Below, piece after piece: positions 23,410 to 36,600 of a stretch of DNA of 64,000 bases. The notes below the pieces were generated by a model, which saw only the letters and a program-made list of their open reading frames with translations, did no database searches and was not told where the DNA came from. The stretch comes from Malurus cyaneus samueli. Its lineage: Eukaryota; Chordata; Aves; Passeriformes; Maluridae. How positions within the stretch are numbered: the first letter of the stretch is position 1; each line of letters begins with the position of its first letter. The DNA lies in the NCBI GenBank assembly GCA_009741485.1, contig CM019218.1, positions 44,850,840 to 44,914,839 of the forward strand. The letters are read 5' to 3'. Position numbers and translations under genes: made by a program.

Positions 23410-24648
23410 CATGTTTGACAACTTTAATAGAATATTCTATCTATTCTGTACAAATTGAAAACACTGTATTAAGTTACAAATGTGTAAGGTAAGGCTGGAG
23501 CACTCTACATGCCGGGTCACAGTGTTGATACAGCTGCTATTCAACTGCTGCCAGAAGTTGGCAATGGATGCTGAAACTAGAAACGTGTACCTTAAGTGCC
23601 ACACAACAACAAAAGGTAGTTTTGAAGACTTCAGAACTTGAAATAAAACAAATTGTGGAATGGAATAATTTCAGTGTTGCAAGTAAGACACCCAAACTTC
23701 AGATTTATTGAACTGATTCATTTTGATAAATTTCCGTGTTCATAGTGAAAGGTCCTTTCATGCTGGACACTAAGCAATAAAACTACTGGAAATTGGTTCT
23801 TTGGCTGCAACCCACTTCCACCAACAGCAACAGTTTGGCCTTTGCATTTTGATCTTCATCCAGAAGAGTTGTCACTTCGATGCGAGTTTGTTTCTTCTGT
23901 CTAGACTACTACATTGAGACCACTTTGAATTACCTGTTTTACGAGTACCCATATTGTATGCAAAAGAGGAAGAAGATTTTTCAAGTATATTAAAAACTAT
24001 TAAAAAGCACGAATTCTGTCAAAGTACTTACAAACATGAATAAATAAATAGTAAGATGAACAACTAAGTCTCAAATATGACACCCTCTTCAATGAAGTAA
24101 AATTACTTCAACTCAACTGGTTGTACTGAGATAATAAATATGACATTTAAAGCTGCTCAAGCACTAGTTCAATCTGTAGGTTGCGAGAAACATTAAAAAA
24201 GGGGGGAAGGAACTAGCAAAAAAGTCATATTGCTCTATCTGTTTCGGCTACCATACATGTAATCCATTTACTTTAGCTCCTCAGCACATTGCTATTCCAC
24301 GATTTCCCACATTTAACAAGAAAATGGATAATCCTCACATGGTAGTCTGGACTATTCCCCTATGCATAGGGCAAAAGGCTCTAAAGGCCTATTGACATAC
24401 TTAGCTACAGTGTACCAACGGCTGTAGAGTGTGCTTTATTTAAACCTCATATTTCCCAAATGCATTGAAGTTGCCACTGTACATGTTAAGCAATAAAGTT
24501 AGTGAAAACCATGCATTTTAAAACAAATTAATTTTAAGCATTGTTAATAAGATTGTGCTGCAGCGATAGAATATCCTGAACTGCAGGCCAGGTATCCAAC
24601 TATTTGTTACAAGTTGTTCAAATATCACTTCCAAGTGGTATTTCCTTA
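23410..24648 (-). other. NAP1L4: NAP1L4 3'UTR (extent inferred)
   Basis: This AT-rich non-coding stretch follows the stop codon at 24649-24651. On the minus strand, possible polyadenylation signals are AATAAA near 24435 and 23704 and ATTAAA near 23424. The last would give a 3'UTR of about 1.2 kb. Alternative ends are possible. Confidence 0.45.
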
Positions 24649-24687
24649 TTACTGTTGTTTGCATTCAGCAGGTTGGCTGGACTCTTT
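24649..24687 (-). CDS. NAP1L4: NAP1L4 terminal coding exon
   Basis: 39 coding bases, residues 372-383 plus TAA. They encode KESSQPAECKQQ, which matches the C-terminus of the longer human isoform (KEPSQPAECKQQ from memory). The acceptor is CGTACAG. A 6.4 kb intron separates it from exon 14. Confidence 0.92.
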   Translation of the reverse strand, partial: KESSQPAECKQQ

Positions 24688-27600
24688 CTGTACGAAAGGA
24701 AAAAGAGAAAATAACCAGTTAAAAATCAAATTGGCATTAAAAAACCACTTCAACAAATAAAGGGAAATTGACTACACAGTTCTGAATTAACTAGGTATAA
24801 TTAGCATGTATAAAAATGCTACATGCAACTCAAGCTACATCATAAAGGTCCAACAAGAGTTACCACATTTACTGGGTTTCCCCTTGCCCCTAGCTGCGTG
24901 GTATCCCATAATTTTTAATCTACTTTTGTGCTGTTAACACTCCATCCTACGGGCCAAGGTTCACACAAACAACAAAGCAAACCATCTACTCCCCCCAACC
25001 AGAGGCTCTATTTAACTTCCAGCTCTATTAAACAATTTTAACAATAAACTGCCACCTCCTCCAGCTCGGAGGAGGGAGGAAGGCAGGCTGCTTATTCTGC
25101 AGCACGTCTGAGTTTTTCCTTAGGAGCCTTGCCCTTTCTGCTAAGGTGATAAAAATGTAATTAATCTGTTGATTTCTTCTAGGTTCTGCATCACCAGCAG
25201 GTAACTATTCTACAATTTAACACTGGGCAAGAAGTCCATATGTTCATCTGAATATGCAAAAGTAGAAACATCTCCATTAGTTAGTAAAACTTCCCCTTTG
25301 GCAAAAGGAAGTGTATTTGGGAATGAGAACAAGTACTCAAACAACTAAGACTTAGCTTTTCCACGTAACTTTTTTTTTTTTTTTTTTTTTTCATTGTAAA
25401 ATACATTATTAGAAAGCAGAAGGATTTATTCGGTGAATTTCCACTTTACCTCTCCCCTTACCATTCTTAATATAATTTATTATACAGAAACAACAGTCAC
25501 AGAAACCTGCTGAAGTTTAGTTTAAAAAATTACAGGTATAAACCACAACACCCTAAACATCACTAATGCAAAGTAAAATGTTTCTCAGTTACTATCCTAA
25601 AGAAGCACCTTAGTGTTATAAAAGATGTACTCACATCGAAGTTCACTTTACATCAAGTAACCAAGACCTAAGACAATCATTTTGCCTCTAGCAAGGAAGA
25701 ACGGGTGCAACTAATTTAAACTTTCTTATCACTAAGTTTGCCCTTGATAATCTGCACAAGATCCAGGCTATTTTTCTGTTCCTCACCTAATCTGCTTTAG
25801 GGTTACAGTGGTCAGTATCATTCCCACTGCAAGTCAGGATTAGAGCCAAATGCACAGATATGTCTGACACCTTCCAGATTTCTTCGTTGTGTTATTCCTC
25901 ACCCAGCACATCTGGCTAGCTTTTAACTTTGTTTTCTCTCATCTGCCTCATGTTCCAAGTAACACTGATGTGAATTAAATTGCACTGATCTGGGACTAAA
26001 TATAGGAAAAGGGAGATGTTTACACAGAACGCAAAAACAGCATTCTTGCTCTTAAATTAAAATTTAACTGCTACTGGTAGCACATTGCCCTCTGTTCCTT
26101 TTTATTTAGAGGCAGGCAAAAACAGCACTCATTTTATCAAAAGTTTTCTGAAGATTTGGATTTTTCTTTTAGCCGTTTGGTATTACTCATGGCCAAAGTG
26201 TGCAGACAGGATTACATCCTCTCCTCCTTGCATTCTGGATAAGAGCCATGATAAAACAGAAACCTGCTATTTAAAATGTACTTAAAAATCTTCCATCTCT
26301 CTCCCTCCTTCCTAGTCACTTGTTATATTTAGGTCACGACACACTTAAGTTGACCACTGCAAGCATTTCCGCCAAATTTTAATGACCAACCAAAACACTT
26401 GTTATGTTTTCTAATAAACTTCATTATCTTTATTCCTGTAAACACTTAAATCATATTTAGTGCATATAATTGTTTATTCTGTAAAAACTGAGTCACGGAA
26501 ATCACAAAGTTCCTTTTTAAGGATCTTTCAGTGTTGATTACAGCTCTCAGACAAATAAATACAGTTTGAGGGGTTCCCAGATCTGAGTCAGTTGCTGGAG
26601 GATTTTGAAACAAATACTGCTCCTTTATGCTATTTTTCGCTTGTGCTTGAGGGCATAGCTATCTTGGCCATATTTACAAAATATTTAAGCAGGCTCTAAG
26701 TATCAAGATAGCATCTCTGATCCAGACTCCAACATAACCCATTCTCTCCCACCACTTTAACACACAGTACTGCCCTTGCTAAGCCAGCATGTGAGCTCCA
26801 CGCTGCCTTCAGCCACCCTCAGCCTCATGTAAAGCATTTCTCAGCTTCATCCCAGAGGGCAGCAGCACAGAGACCACAATTTCCTTCTAGTTACAGCTCC
26901 TCCATCAGGCACATGCACACTGAAATTAATCTCTGACCTCTGCTGGCTCCTGTAAGAGCAGGGACCAGACCCCAAGCTGTGAGTGTGATGGAGATCCAAC
27001 ATCCACACTCCCTCCAACAGGGCTCTTATGCCCGAGCCTGCTTCTCCTGCAGTGCCCAGATGTGGTGACCCCGGGTCAATCACTACCACTGATCTGCCTT
27101 AGACAGCCTCTGTGTGCCATTTACTGCCCCATTCTAGCAAGACTTCCATTCATGCTCTATTTCCCTTAATTAATTTCCCATATCGTAGAAAGGTAGTGAA
27201 ATGCATTGGCCAGGCAATAAAGACCAGAGAGACTTGAATTGGCTAAGATAAGGAGGAATTGCATCTTATTTTAAAATAAATTTAGCAGTAAACACATGTA
27301 CTGAAGATCACTACCAGGGCTACAGAGACAAGAATTCTTCTTCTTGTAAAGAAATTCTCTACAGCAACCGTAAGCAGACTTAAGTTCTTAAAGTTGGCAG
27401 AATTTTAGAATTTTAATTTCTTTTAAGTATTCCATATTTACTTATTTTGTGCAAGGAATTTAAACTACTCTGGGCATTTGATTTCAGTTTGAGATACTTT
27501 TCCAATGCATATGAACAAGCTGAGTTAGAGTCCCACCTATTCTTTCTCTTTTGCTAACAAAGATCAATATAAAGCTTTTTGTCACTGCCTCTAATTTATT

Positions 27601-30600
27601 GCATCACTTGCTCAGAATTAAAAAATTCACCTAAAATTGGCAAGAACAGGGCTAAAACAGAGAAGAAAATCAGGTCCAAATTAATACTGCTTTCATGACT
27701 TTCCTACACAAACCCCATCGTGTCTCCGGTGTCCTAGAGGATGGAGACATTAAGTCCAAAATATTCGCACCATTTATTTTAGCAATTTTGTTCTTTCATA
27801 ACAGAAGCAGCTGAAGGAAAAACTGATTTTCCGTTAGTCTTCAATGCTTAAACACACTAGGCAGGATACATTCTTAGATGACTCAACAAGTAATCAAGCA
27901 ATCAACTCTTTATTTTTCCAATTCACTTTTTGGGAAGCTTTTCATCTGCTAAAGCAGCCGTGCAGGAACAGGTAGATCAACAAGATCTCATCTGACTCCC
28001 CAGGAACTCTGCTGCCAAGAGTGGGATTAAGGCAGGCAAAAGGCACTGAATCTGATGCCCTTTCCAGCCTTTCTGAAACATCTTCAATGAAATAGTCTAA
28101 TTATGGGATCTAAAGCTGAACCTTATTTCCTATTCTATATTATTGGATGAGAAAAAGCAAGGATATCAAATACACGCATGGGATGCAAACCCAGAGCTAA
28201 CTAGGGTTAAGCATTTAAAACCTTAACACCAACCCAAACGGCCTTCCTCCACAACTGGCTCTGGAAATGAATTTGCTGCTAACAGATCCTGCCACTGTAA
28301 CTCAGACGACAAAGCACCTTGAAGCCCATGCAGTCCCACTCACACACAGAGCTCTTTTGCTCATGATTCAAACCAGCACTCTGCCTTATGTCAGCTACTT
28401 CTCAATTCAAGAACAGCCTCAATAAGGCGAAATAAAGGCAGCTAAAGGAATGGGACATGCAATCACATAGAAAAATACACCAGACAAAACAAGCTACATT
28501 ATCCAGTTTTGTAGCATCCTCTGAAGTTACTTCCAATTATCTGACTGCTCAGTCTTCCAAAGCCACAACTTATACATGGCAAAAGTGCTTTGTGTGAGAG
28601 ATGACAATGATCTGGTTGTATCTGAACAATTCAAAGGTACTTAAAACTGACAAAAGTGAGAGGAAAGAAGGAGAAGAAGTTAACAAAGCAGAAAGTGTTG
28701 ACATGAAGCAAACAAACTACAACAATAAAGGAAGAGAGAATATGGAAATGACTGAAAAGGAGAAACTGGATTTGAAAGGAAAACAGAACAATTATTTTTG
28801 TGTACAAGAAAACTATTCTAAATAAGAAAAGCAGGAGGTGGGAACTGAAAGGCAAAGAAAGGGAAGAGAGAATTACAAGACCAGAAAACAGCTTAAGCAG
28901 GAGAAAGAATGGAAAACAGGACAAAATAAAAGAATTCCAAGTTGACTTGAAAAACTGGAGCCAGTGGCTGACAATTTTTAACTGCAGGGAGGGAACACAG
29001 CTGTGTAACAGACTGGCAGGACAACAGACAATCCAGTGTGACAAACAGATGTTCTACTACTGCAGGTGAACCGCCAGCGCACAAATGCTGAGGCACCAAA
29101 AATCAACACAGCAGCACAGATCCATTTTGAATTTATAAAGGGCATTATCTAAGCAGAGAGAATGACCTGGACAGATTATAGTTTCTTCTACATAACCAAA
29201 ATAAAAAGACATAAAATAAAATGGGGGCGGGGGGGGAAGTATGGAGGCTGTTACAGGCATGGTTCTCTGTGAGGAATGGAATGAAAGGTGAAAGATGACA
29301 ATAGACAACAGGAGAAACTTTTTCTTTCTTCTTTTAAATAAAGAGACAGATAAACAGAAGAAGAATACCTGTGCAGAATCATGAGAGATCAAGAAAAGGC
29401 TTCTAAGAGTGACTGTCTGCCTTTATCAGGCAGCATAAATAAGATGCTTAGTAAAAGGCACACTAAGTAAGCTGATGACTTACAAGAGTTAGAAGAGTTT
29501 AAGAAGAGCAGAGAAGATATTTAAGAAATAATTTGCAAATGCATTAGAAACACTAAAGAGATGCAACATCAAACCAGAAAGAAGGAAAAATAGTCTGACA
29601 AGTCTCAGTATCTTTTATCATGTGTATTTGAAATACAGTTTGATTGTTACAAAGGCAAAGCAGAAAGTGTGCCAGGAAGGCAGTGTCATTTTGAAAAATC
29701 TACTTATAATTAATGATTTAAAGGCACTCATCTCTTCACTAATTTCTTTCTATTTTTTACTAATAAATCCTAAAGTCTGAGGTCACCATTCCCCCATTGC
29801 TTTTCCCCATCCAAGGAAAAAAAAGCCAAAACAGAAACCCTAGAAAACAAACCACATTACATGACTACAAATGGGACTCTTGGTAGTTAGGTATGAATGG
29901 AATTCCACCTTACCTAGAAATGTATGAATGATAAACAGACTTATATTACACCTAAATGGGAAAAAATTGAAAGGAACTGTCAGCATGGATGAAAAGTGAA
30001 ATGTACAAAATAATACAGGAGGCAACAACTATAACGTTCCGAGATAACTTAAGCTTTTTTCCCCTACAGAATACCAAATCCTTTAGAAGAATATTTGATA
30101 CTTCACACAAACATGTTGATGTAGAACCAACATTCTCAGCTGTCTAACTTTTGCCCAGTACACCACTGCATCTCGATCCCACAGAACAGTCAGAATACTG
30201 ATTTTTGCCAATCTAACCCTGTTTGACTGATCTTTATACAAGACAGACTTTCTTTAGTATACCAAATTTCTCATTAAAGAAAAACCAACACGATTCTTGA
30301 TAGTGATAAAAGTCATTTACTAATGATAAAATGATGTATAAAACTGTACCAGAAGAGTGACATGTCAACCTGCTGTTAAGACTTTCATCCAAAGATCAAG
30401 CAGTTTTGCATGGCTTTCACTTTTTCATCTGTCTTTATAAAAAATTGAAAGCTGATGGTTTAAGAACTAAATGAATACAAGTCTGTCATCACTGTCCCAG
30501 TTTCACTAAATATAAGCATTTACTATGACTGAAGAACTGAAAAATACCTATCAGAAAGAACACTTAGCCCTCAAGGCTGAATTTTAAGCCAGGTATCATA

Positions 30601-33600
30601 AAGTTAAAAATTCAAAGTTGAGGACTGACTTTTTTTTATTTCTAACCAAGCACTGACATGTGAAGTTTAACCTGCAGCCATCAGGATAATGATAAAGAAC
30701 AATTCTAAGGAAAACAAAATAAACAAACAAGCTAGTTGAGATTTGTCAGACTAATTCTAAACTGAAGTCTGGCCAAAGAACATTTGAATATGACCTTTCT
30801 AAAGGGAAACTATATTATCAGCATTACACAGAGGTGCCATTAAAAAACAAAAGGCACACAGTTTGGAAATTATCTTAGTGCAGGTTGGAAGTCGAAACCT
30901 ACATTTTCTTAACTGAGGGAGACATTAACTTCTCTTTTAAGAGCAACCTGAGTGCTGAAGATAATGAAAACACTGCAGTCAGAAGCTAGGGTGTTTGTGT
31001 TTTGTTTGTTTTTTTATTTTTTAAAGTAATTTATTGATCTCTTTACAAATTATTATACCCTTAGCTACACTGCTCATTATTATAGTCTGTGTTGACTGAG
31101 CAGACAAAAGTCCTTACCTTAGGGTCACTCTCTGCATCTTCCTCTTCTTCTCCCTCCTCTTCCCCCTCCAACTCCTATGACAAAATAGAAATAAACTAAC
31201 AGAAATTAAAACAGGTTAAAAGTGCAACTTTTCGTAATGGACAAAAAGCAAAGCAGCAAATTAAGTTAGCACTGTATTCCGGGGTGTTTCAGATGCCAGC
31301 ACTGGGCTGATTTAAAAGAAATCAGCATCTTCTGAGTTTTAAATAAAAAAAAAAATCTTTAAAAGATTATATAAAGGTTTCAGTATGGCTAAAGGCAACC
31401 ACCCTATGAAAGCTGCTGTTGCAATCTCACAGCAATTTTTAAACTTCTACCTAACAAGGTATTCGAAATTTAAATTCTGGTAATAGCTGTGTATTTTTGT
31501 TCTCTTTTTTTTCTGTTTTTCTTTTTTTTTTTTCTCTGTTTCGGTCTCTCTCCAAATAATCTGTTTATTTAGATTACTGTGGACAGGCTTGGCATTCCCT
31601 GTGCAGGATTTTGCAGTATTTTTTCACTCAGTTTTACACACAATTACATCTAAGTGATAACATCTTGCACTGGAGATAGATTAAAAACACACATACACAC
31701 TTCCAGCTTAAAAAATGAAAATTCAAAATTGTTTAAGTCACTCAACAGCCTAAGAAAGGAGATAAAAGAGATTGCATGCTGAATGCTGCCAGCTCACATC
31801 AGATCACCAGCTTGATAACTTCTGATGTACTCTGCTATAGTGAACCTGACAAAAGTCAGGTATGTTCCTTTGACAAATTAGCAAGAACAGCATAGTAAAA
31901 GCAGTAAAGCAAAAAATTTATAGGATCATTCACTGAAGTGTGGTAACATTTAGGAGTTTTGTGCAAAGCCTTTCACAGTATGTTTGTATTCATACAACAC
32001 TACTGCAAATGGACCAGAGTTCCTGGTATACTAGAAATTCCAGCCTAAATTAAGCCTTTATGCTGAGCAGTTGCACACTTCCCTTTTTTTACTTTACATT
32101 TAGTAAGACCCAGTCTTCAAGCTTATTATGATTAAAAGCTGACAGCTGAATTCCACTACCGTCTAAGGAACAGATATTTATCATGCAGCACTCTAGAAAA
32201 AAAAGCTTGTCTTTAATCTTTCACTCGTGTCAGAAAACAGCTTTCAAAATACTAGGAAAAAAAATAATAAATGCTCTTTGCAGAAAGTACTTTTATGAAG
32301 AGGAAACACCAGCCACAGTTTTGCGAGTCATGAATGCTGAACTCTTTTGGAGAAGTACCATGCACAAGAGCATTTATGAACAACTGTTTTCTGTTCCATA
32401 TAAAACTATTTTTGGCACTGAAATGCAACAGGTAATCAGTTATCTATAAAAGATGCAGTGTGCATCTCACCTCCTCTTCACCTTCTTCATCTTCTTCAAA
32501 CTGAAAAAGAAACCCAAGGTGTAATTAGCTCTGGTAATATTTGTGTGAAAACTTCTGCAGTAATAAGTGCAGCATATTCAAACACTGAAACTAAGCCCCT
32601 TCCAGAAGCAGATTAACAACTTATAGCAAATTGAATGATTCTTTCCTATCCCCAAGTAACAGGAATTCCTTCAGGATTGGCTTTTTTATTATTCCCATGT
32701 AATTAATATTTCACTCCAGTCTAACTGGAAAAGGAAAATGTTTCTATCTACATGCTGACTAATAAACAAAATGCTAATTGCATACATACGTTATCATCAT
32801 CCTCTATAGCTTCCCCAGTGAAATACAGCACGGCACGAGGAACTATCCTTTCACGGAAGAAGTGTCCAATTTCAAAATCTGCTGCTAAAGTGAATTCTGA
32901 GTCTTCATCCTGTATAAGGCAAGGCAGTTTGAGTTTTCTACTGCAAATGTGGTGTACTACAAAGAAGCAGATGAAAATATTTCAAAGTAACAGGTTTGGG
33001 AAAACATCATTACTGTCATCACCAACCCTCACGTCACAGGTACATTCGTCATACTCAACTTTGTAACAATAAAATCTGAAGTCTAAATCTAGATTTGCAA
33101 AACTGAGATTTTCTGTACAAGCTTCCAACTTTCTACTTAGTGCTGTCCTGCTGAGGCAACTTCTACTAAAAAGCTCATAGGCTTGGCTGGCTCTACCATC
33201 TAACGTTACAGGACTGTCCAGAATGCTCCAGATTGATTTTTAAAGAAGTCAGATACCAACCACACACTGATAAGGAAAATAATGACACTCCCAACAGCAA
33301 CCATTGGAGATGTTTTGGATCAGCAAGTAATGTAACAGTGAACAGTCAATGGATTACTTGGAAAAGTCAAGAGTATCTTTCATTCTATCAAGGTGAAGCC
33401 CAGCTTTGTCAAAAGCAAAAATAACAATAACAATACATAATACTTGATAAATGAATCCTAATAGTCACTATAGACTGATGTGACAAAAAGGATGTGGCAA
33501 AGAGCAATTGTGGCATTTCAAAAACTTACCAATGACTCTCCATCACCAGATACTGCAAAAAGAAGACACCAAATTTAAGAAAAGCTTGTATAGTCTCACC

Positions 33601-36600
33601 CACCTCAACATTTAAGATGACTAAATAGTATAAAGTCCTTCTCATTCCAGAAAACACTGAGGTTACAAAGACTTCACAAGATAACTATTAAAACTATAAT
33701 GACAATGCAGATTCATCTAAATGAAATTATAAGAATTTCATGTATTGTAGTCACAGCATCAAAACTGCCATTTGGATGTCAGTGATTTTTGCACAGGAAG
33801 TACTATTTCTACAAAGATGGGCTCAGAGGGCATGCAGACCAACATATTTGGTTTCTGTATTAATACAATACCTTTATTTGGCTAGAGCACTACAAATTAT
33901 CTCCTCTTCCACAGAACAACTGGTACCAAGTAGATTAACATTTTGACAGGAATTTGCAAAGCATTGTTGAGAAGAGCCCCAGTACTGTAACCAGCATGGA
34001 CCAGGGTGGGTGTTTTGTTTGTTTAAAGACAAAACCAGCCAATTAAGCAACAACAATAAAAAAAATCTAATCAATGCAAAAAAATCTAACACAAATCAAA
34101 ATGTAATTTCCCTTTTCTACACTATCATGTGATCTACTGTGAAAGTGATCATTTGGCTCAGTCTGCTCTCCACTTGAAAATGAAAGCATCAACTGCCAGC
34201 AGATGTCACAGTCTTATCTTAAACAGCTAATTCCAAAGTGCTCTTTGGGTATTCAAAACAACAATATAACACCAAAAGGAGACAAATCTCCATCCCTTCC
34301 TCAAAGCAGCAACAAAAATTAGAGGACATTTATGTACCAAACCACTCTCAACTTTGGAAATACACATCTCATGTTTCTTACCCCACATATATGGGGATTT
34401 GGAGTGGTAATTAGGAGGGGCAGGTAGTTCATAATAGCCCATGACAGAATCAAGAACCATTTCGTTGAGTACATCTCTGGAATCACAGAATAGTTTGGGC
34501 TGGAAGGGACCTTAAAGATCACTTAGTTTCAACCCCTCTGCCATCGACAGAAACACCTTTTATGAGAACCATGTTGCTGAAAAACCCTTTCAGTCTGGCC
34601 TTGAACATTTCCAAGAACACAGCTTCTCTGGGCAAACTATTCCAGTGTCTCACCACCTTCACAGTCAAGAATTTCTTCCTAACATCTAACCTTCCTTCCT
34701 AACACCTAATCTAAACTTTCCCTCTTTTGGCCTAAAGCCATTCCCCTTGTCCTGTCACTACACGCCCTTACAAAAAGTCTCTCATCACCTTTCTTGCAGG
34801 ACCCCTTTAATCCACAAAATGAACTACTTCCTCCATCTATGTTTGCAGAAGAGGACAATGAAAGATGTACCAAGAAAAAAAAATAATGGTTTTGGAATAC
34901 ATACTAATTGTTTAATATGCAAGTATACACCTAACATTAGACTAGGAGAATGACAAAGTTATGTATGGAGCATCAGGAATCACAAATTAATCACAAAAGA
35001 AACTACAGGAAGTTCTTCACTTGACACAGAGATTTAAATGAAACCGCTATGCTGTAACTCGACCAACAAAGGAATGCATTTCTTTTGCATGTTAGAAACA
35101 TCAAACTGATGGATGGAGCCATCCTGTGGTAAAACAGGTCAACTTCTTTAAGAGATGCTACATGAGACTCTCTCCATACTATGAATCCTGTTTACCATGC
35201 ATACTTATTGGCCAAATTCTACAGAATAACATCAGAACAAAAGGATTTGTTTGGATGGGCAACAGTTTGCAATCTTCTAGTAAGCAGGCAGTTTACAATG
35301 CAGCAGCATAAATAATTTGAATGTTTAAGCCACATAAATACACATATTAAAAAACCAACATATTTCAAGTATCCTAAATTCTAAATTTCCAAGCTTACCT
35401 TTTATTGGGCTGAAGAAGTTAAAAAATGAATCGTTGGGTACTTGTTTAGTAATTGTCCGAACTGTGCCTCGGCCCTTGTGTTTCTGTTTCTTCTTGATGG
35501 TTTTAACTGTAACATTTTTTCCTTTCTTCCAGTCAATAGTACACCTAGAGACAGCATGTGAGAAACAGCATTTTAACCCAAAGCATCAGGGAAAATAAGG
35601 AACTGAGTAAGAGCAGCTACATCAAAGCCAAGATGGCTTATCACACTCTGGGAAAAGCGAGCTTTACACACAATGGCAACTGAATGTACTTGACAAGGTG
35701 TGAAGTCAATCACAGTCCTAGAGATTATGTGTATGTTGGACATATCAAATATTTCCCTAAATGATAATGCTATACAAGTTTGTCTTAGCAGAATAATCAC
35801 TGCCCCCATTCCACTTACAATTCAACACCTCTTTGGCCCAACAACTGGACTTCTGTAACCAAGGACAGGATTAAGCCATTTCAGAAAAAAAGATCTCAGA
35901 CCATTAGGAAACAATACACTACATCCTCTCACTACAGGTCAAGGCAGTATCTTTCCAGATACCCTAATAATTTGGATGTGTATGTCTGAGCTGCCTGAAG
36001 AGCAGTGCTCAGATTGTGCTTGGCTGCCAAGTCATCAAGCTGAAAAGAGCTCCATTCTCAGTTCCATTCTGCTGCTGTACAAACTGACACTTTATACCAA
36101 TGAAAAGTCTCTTCCCATTCAAGTTTTACCCAAAACTGCAGAGCAAACAAGAAGTGACTAATTCTCCTGAATGGAAATAATAGTGTCACAGTAACCCTTA
36201 AGTGTCTGAAAAATATCTTGTCCTACAGACAGATGGCCAAAGTCACTAGTTTTATCCATAACCTGTCTAACAAGTCAGACACGTTTTCCTGCTCTACTTG
36301 TACCATATCTAACACCTTCATCAGAAAGCATCAACTTAAATCCTTTTGACAAATCAGCAATCTAGGAGAGCACTCCTCTGCAGTGCTTAAACAGAAAATA
36401 TTTTTCAGTAATTAATGTAAATTTTCTTCAAAAGGGAGTAGTCTGTTACTTTGGCACAACTTTCACTAAACATAAAGTATACGTTTTGCCTCACTGTAGG
36501 TGAATAGTCAATTCAAAAGCCAACATGTAACACTAAAAAGGCTTTGAGGTTGTCAGGATGCTTTCAAAAACCATTTCACATTTCTTAAACATTAGTTAAA

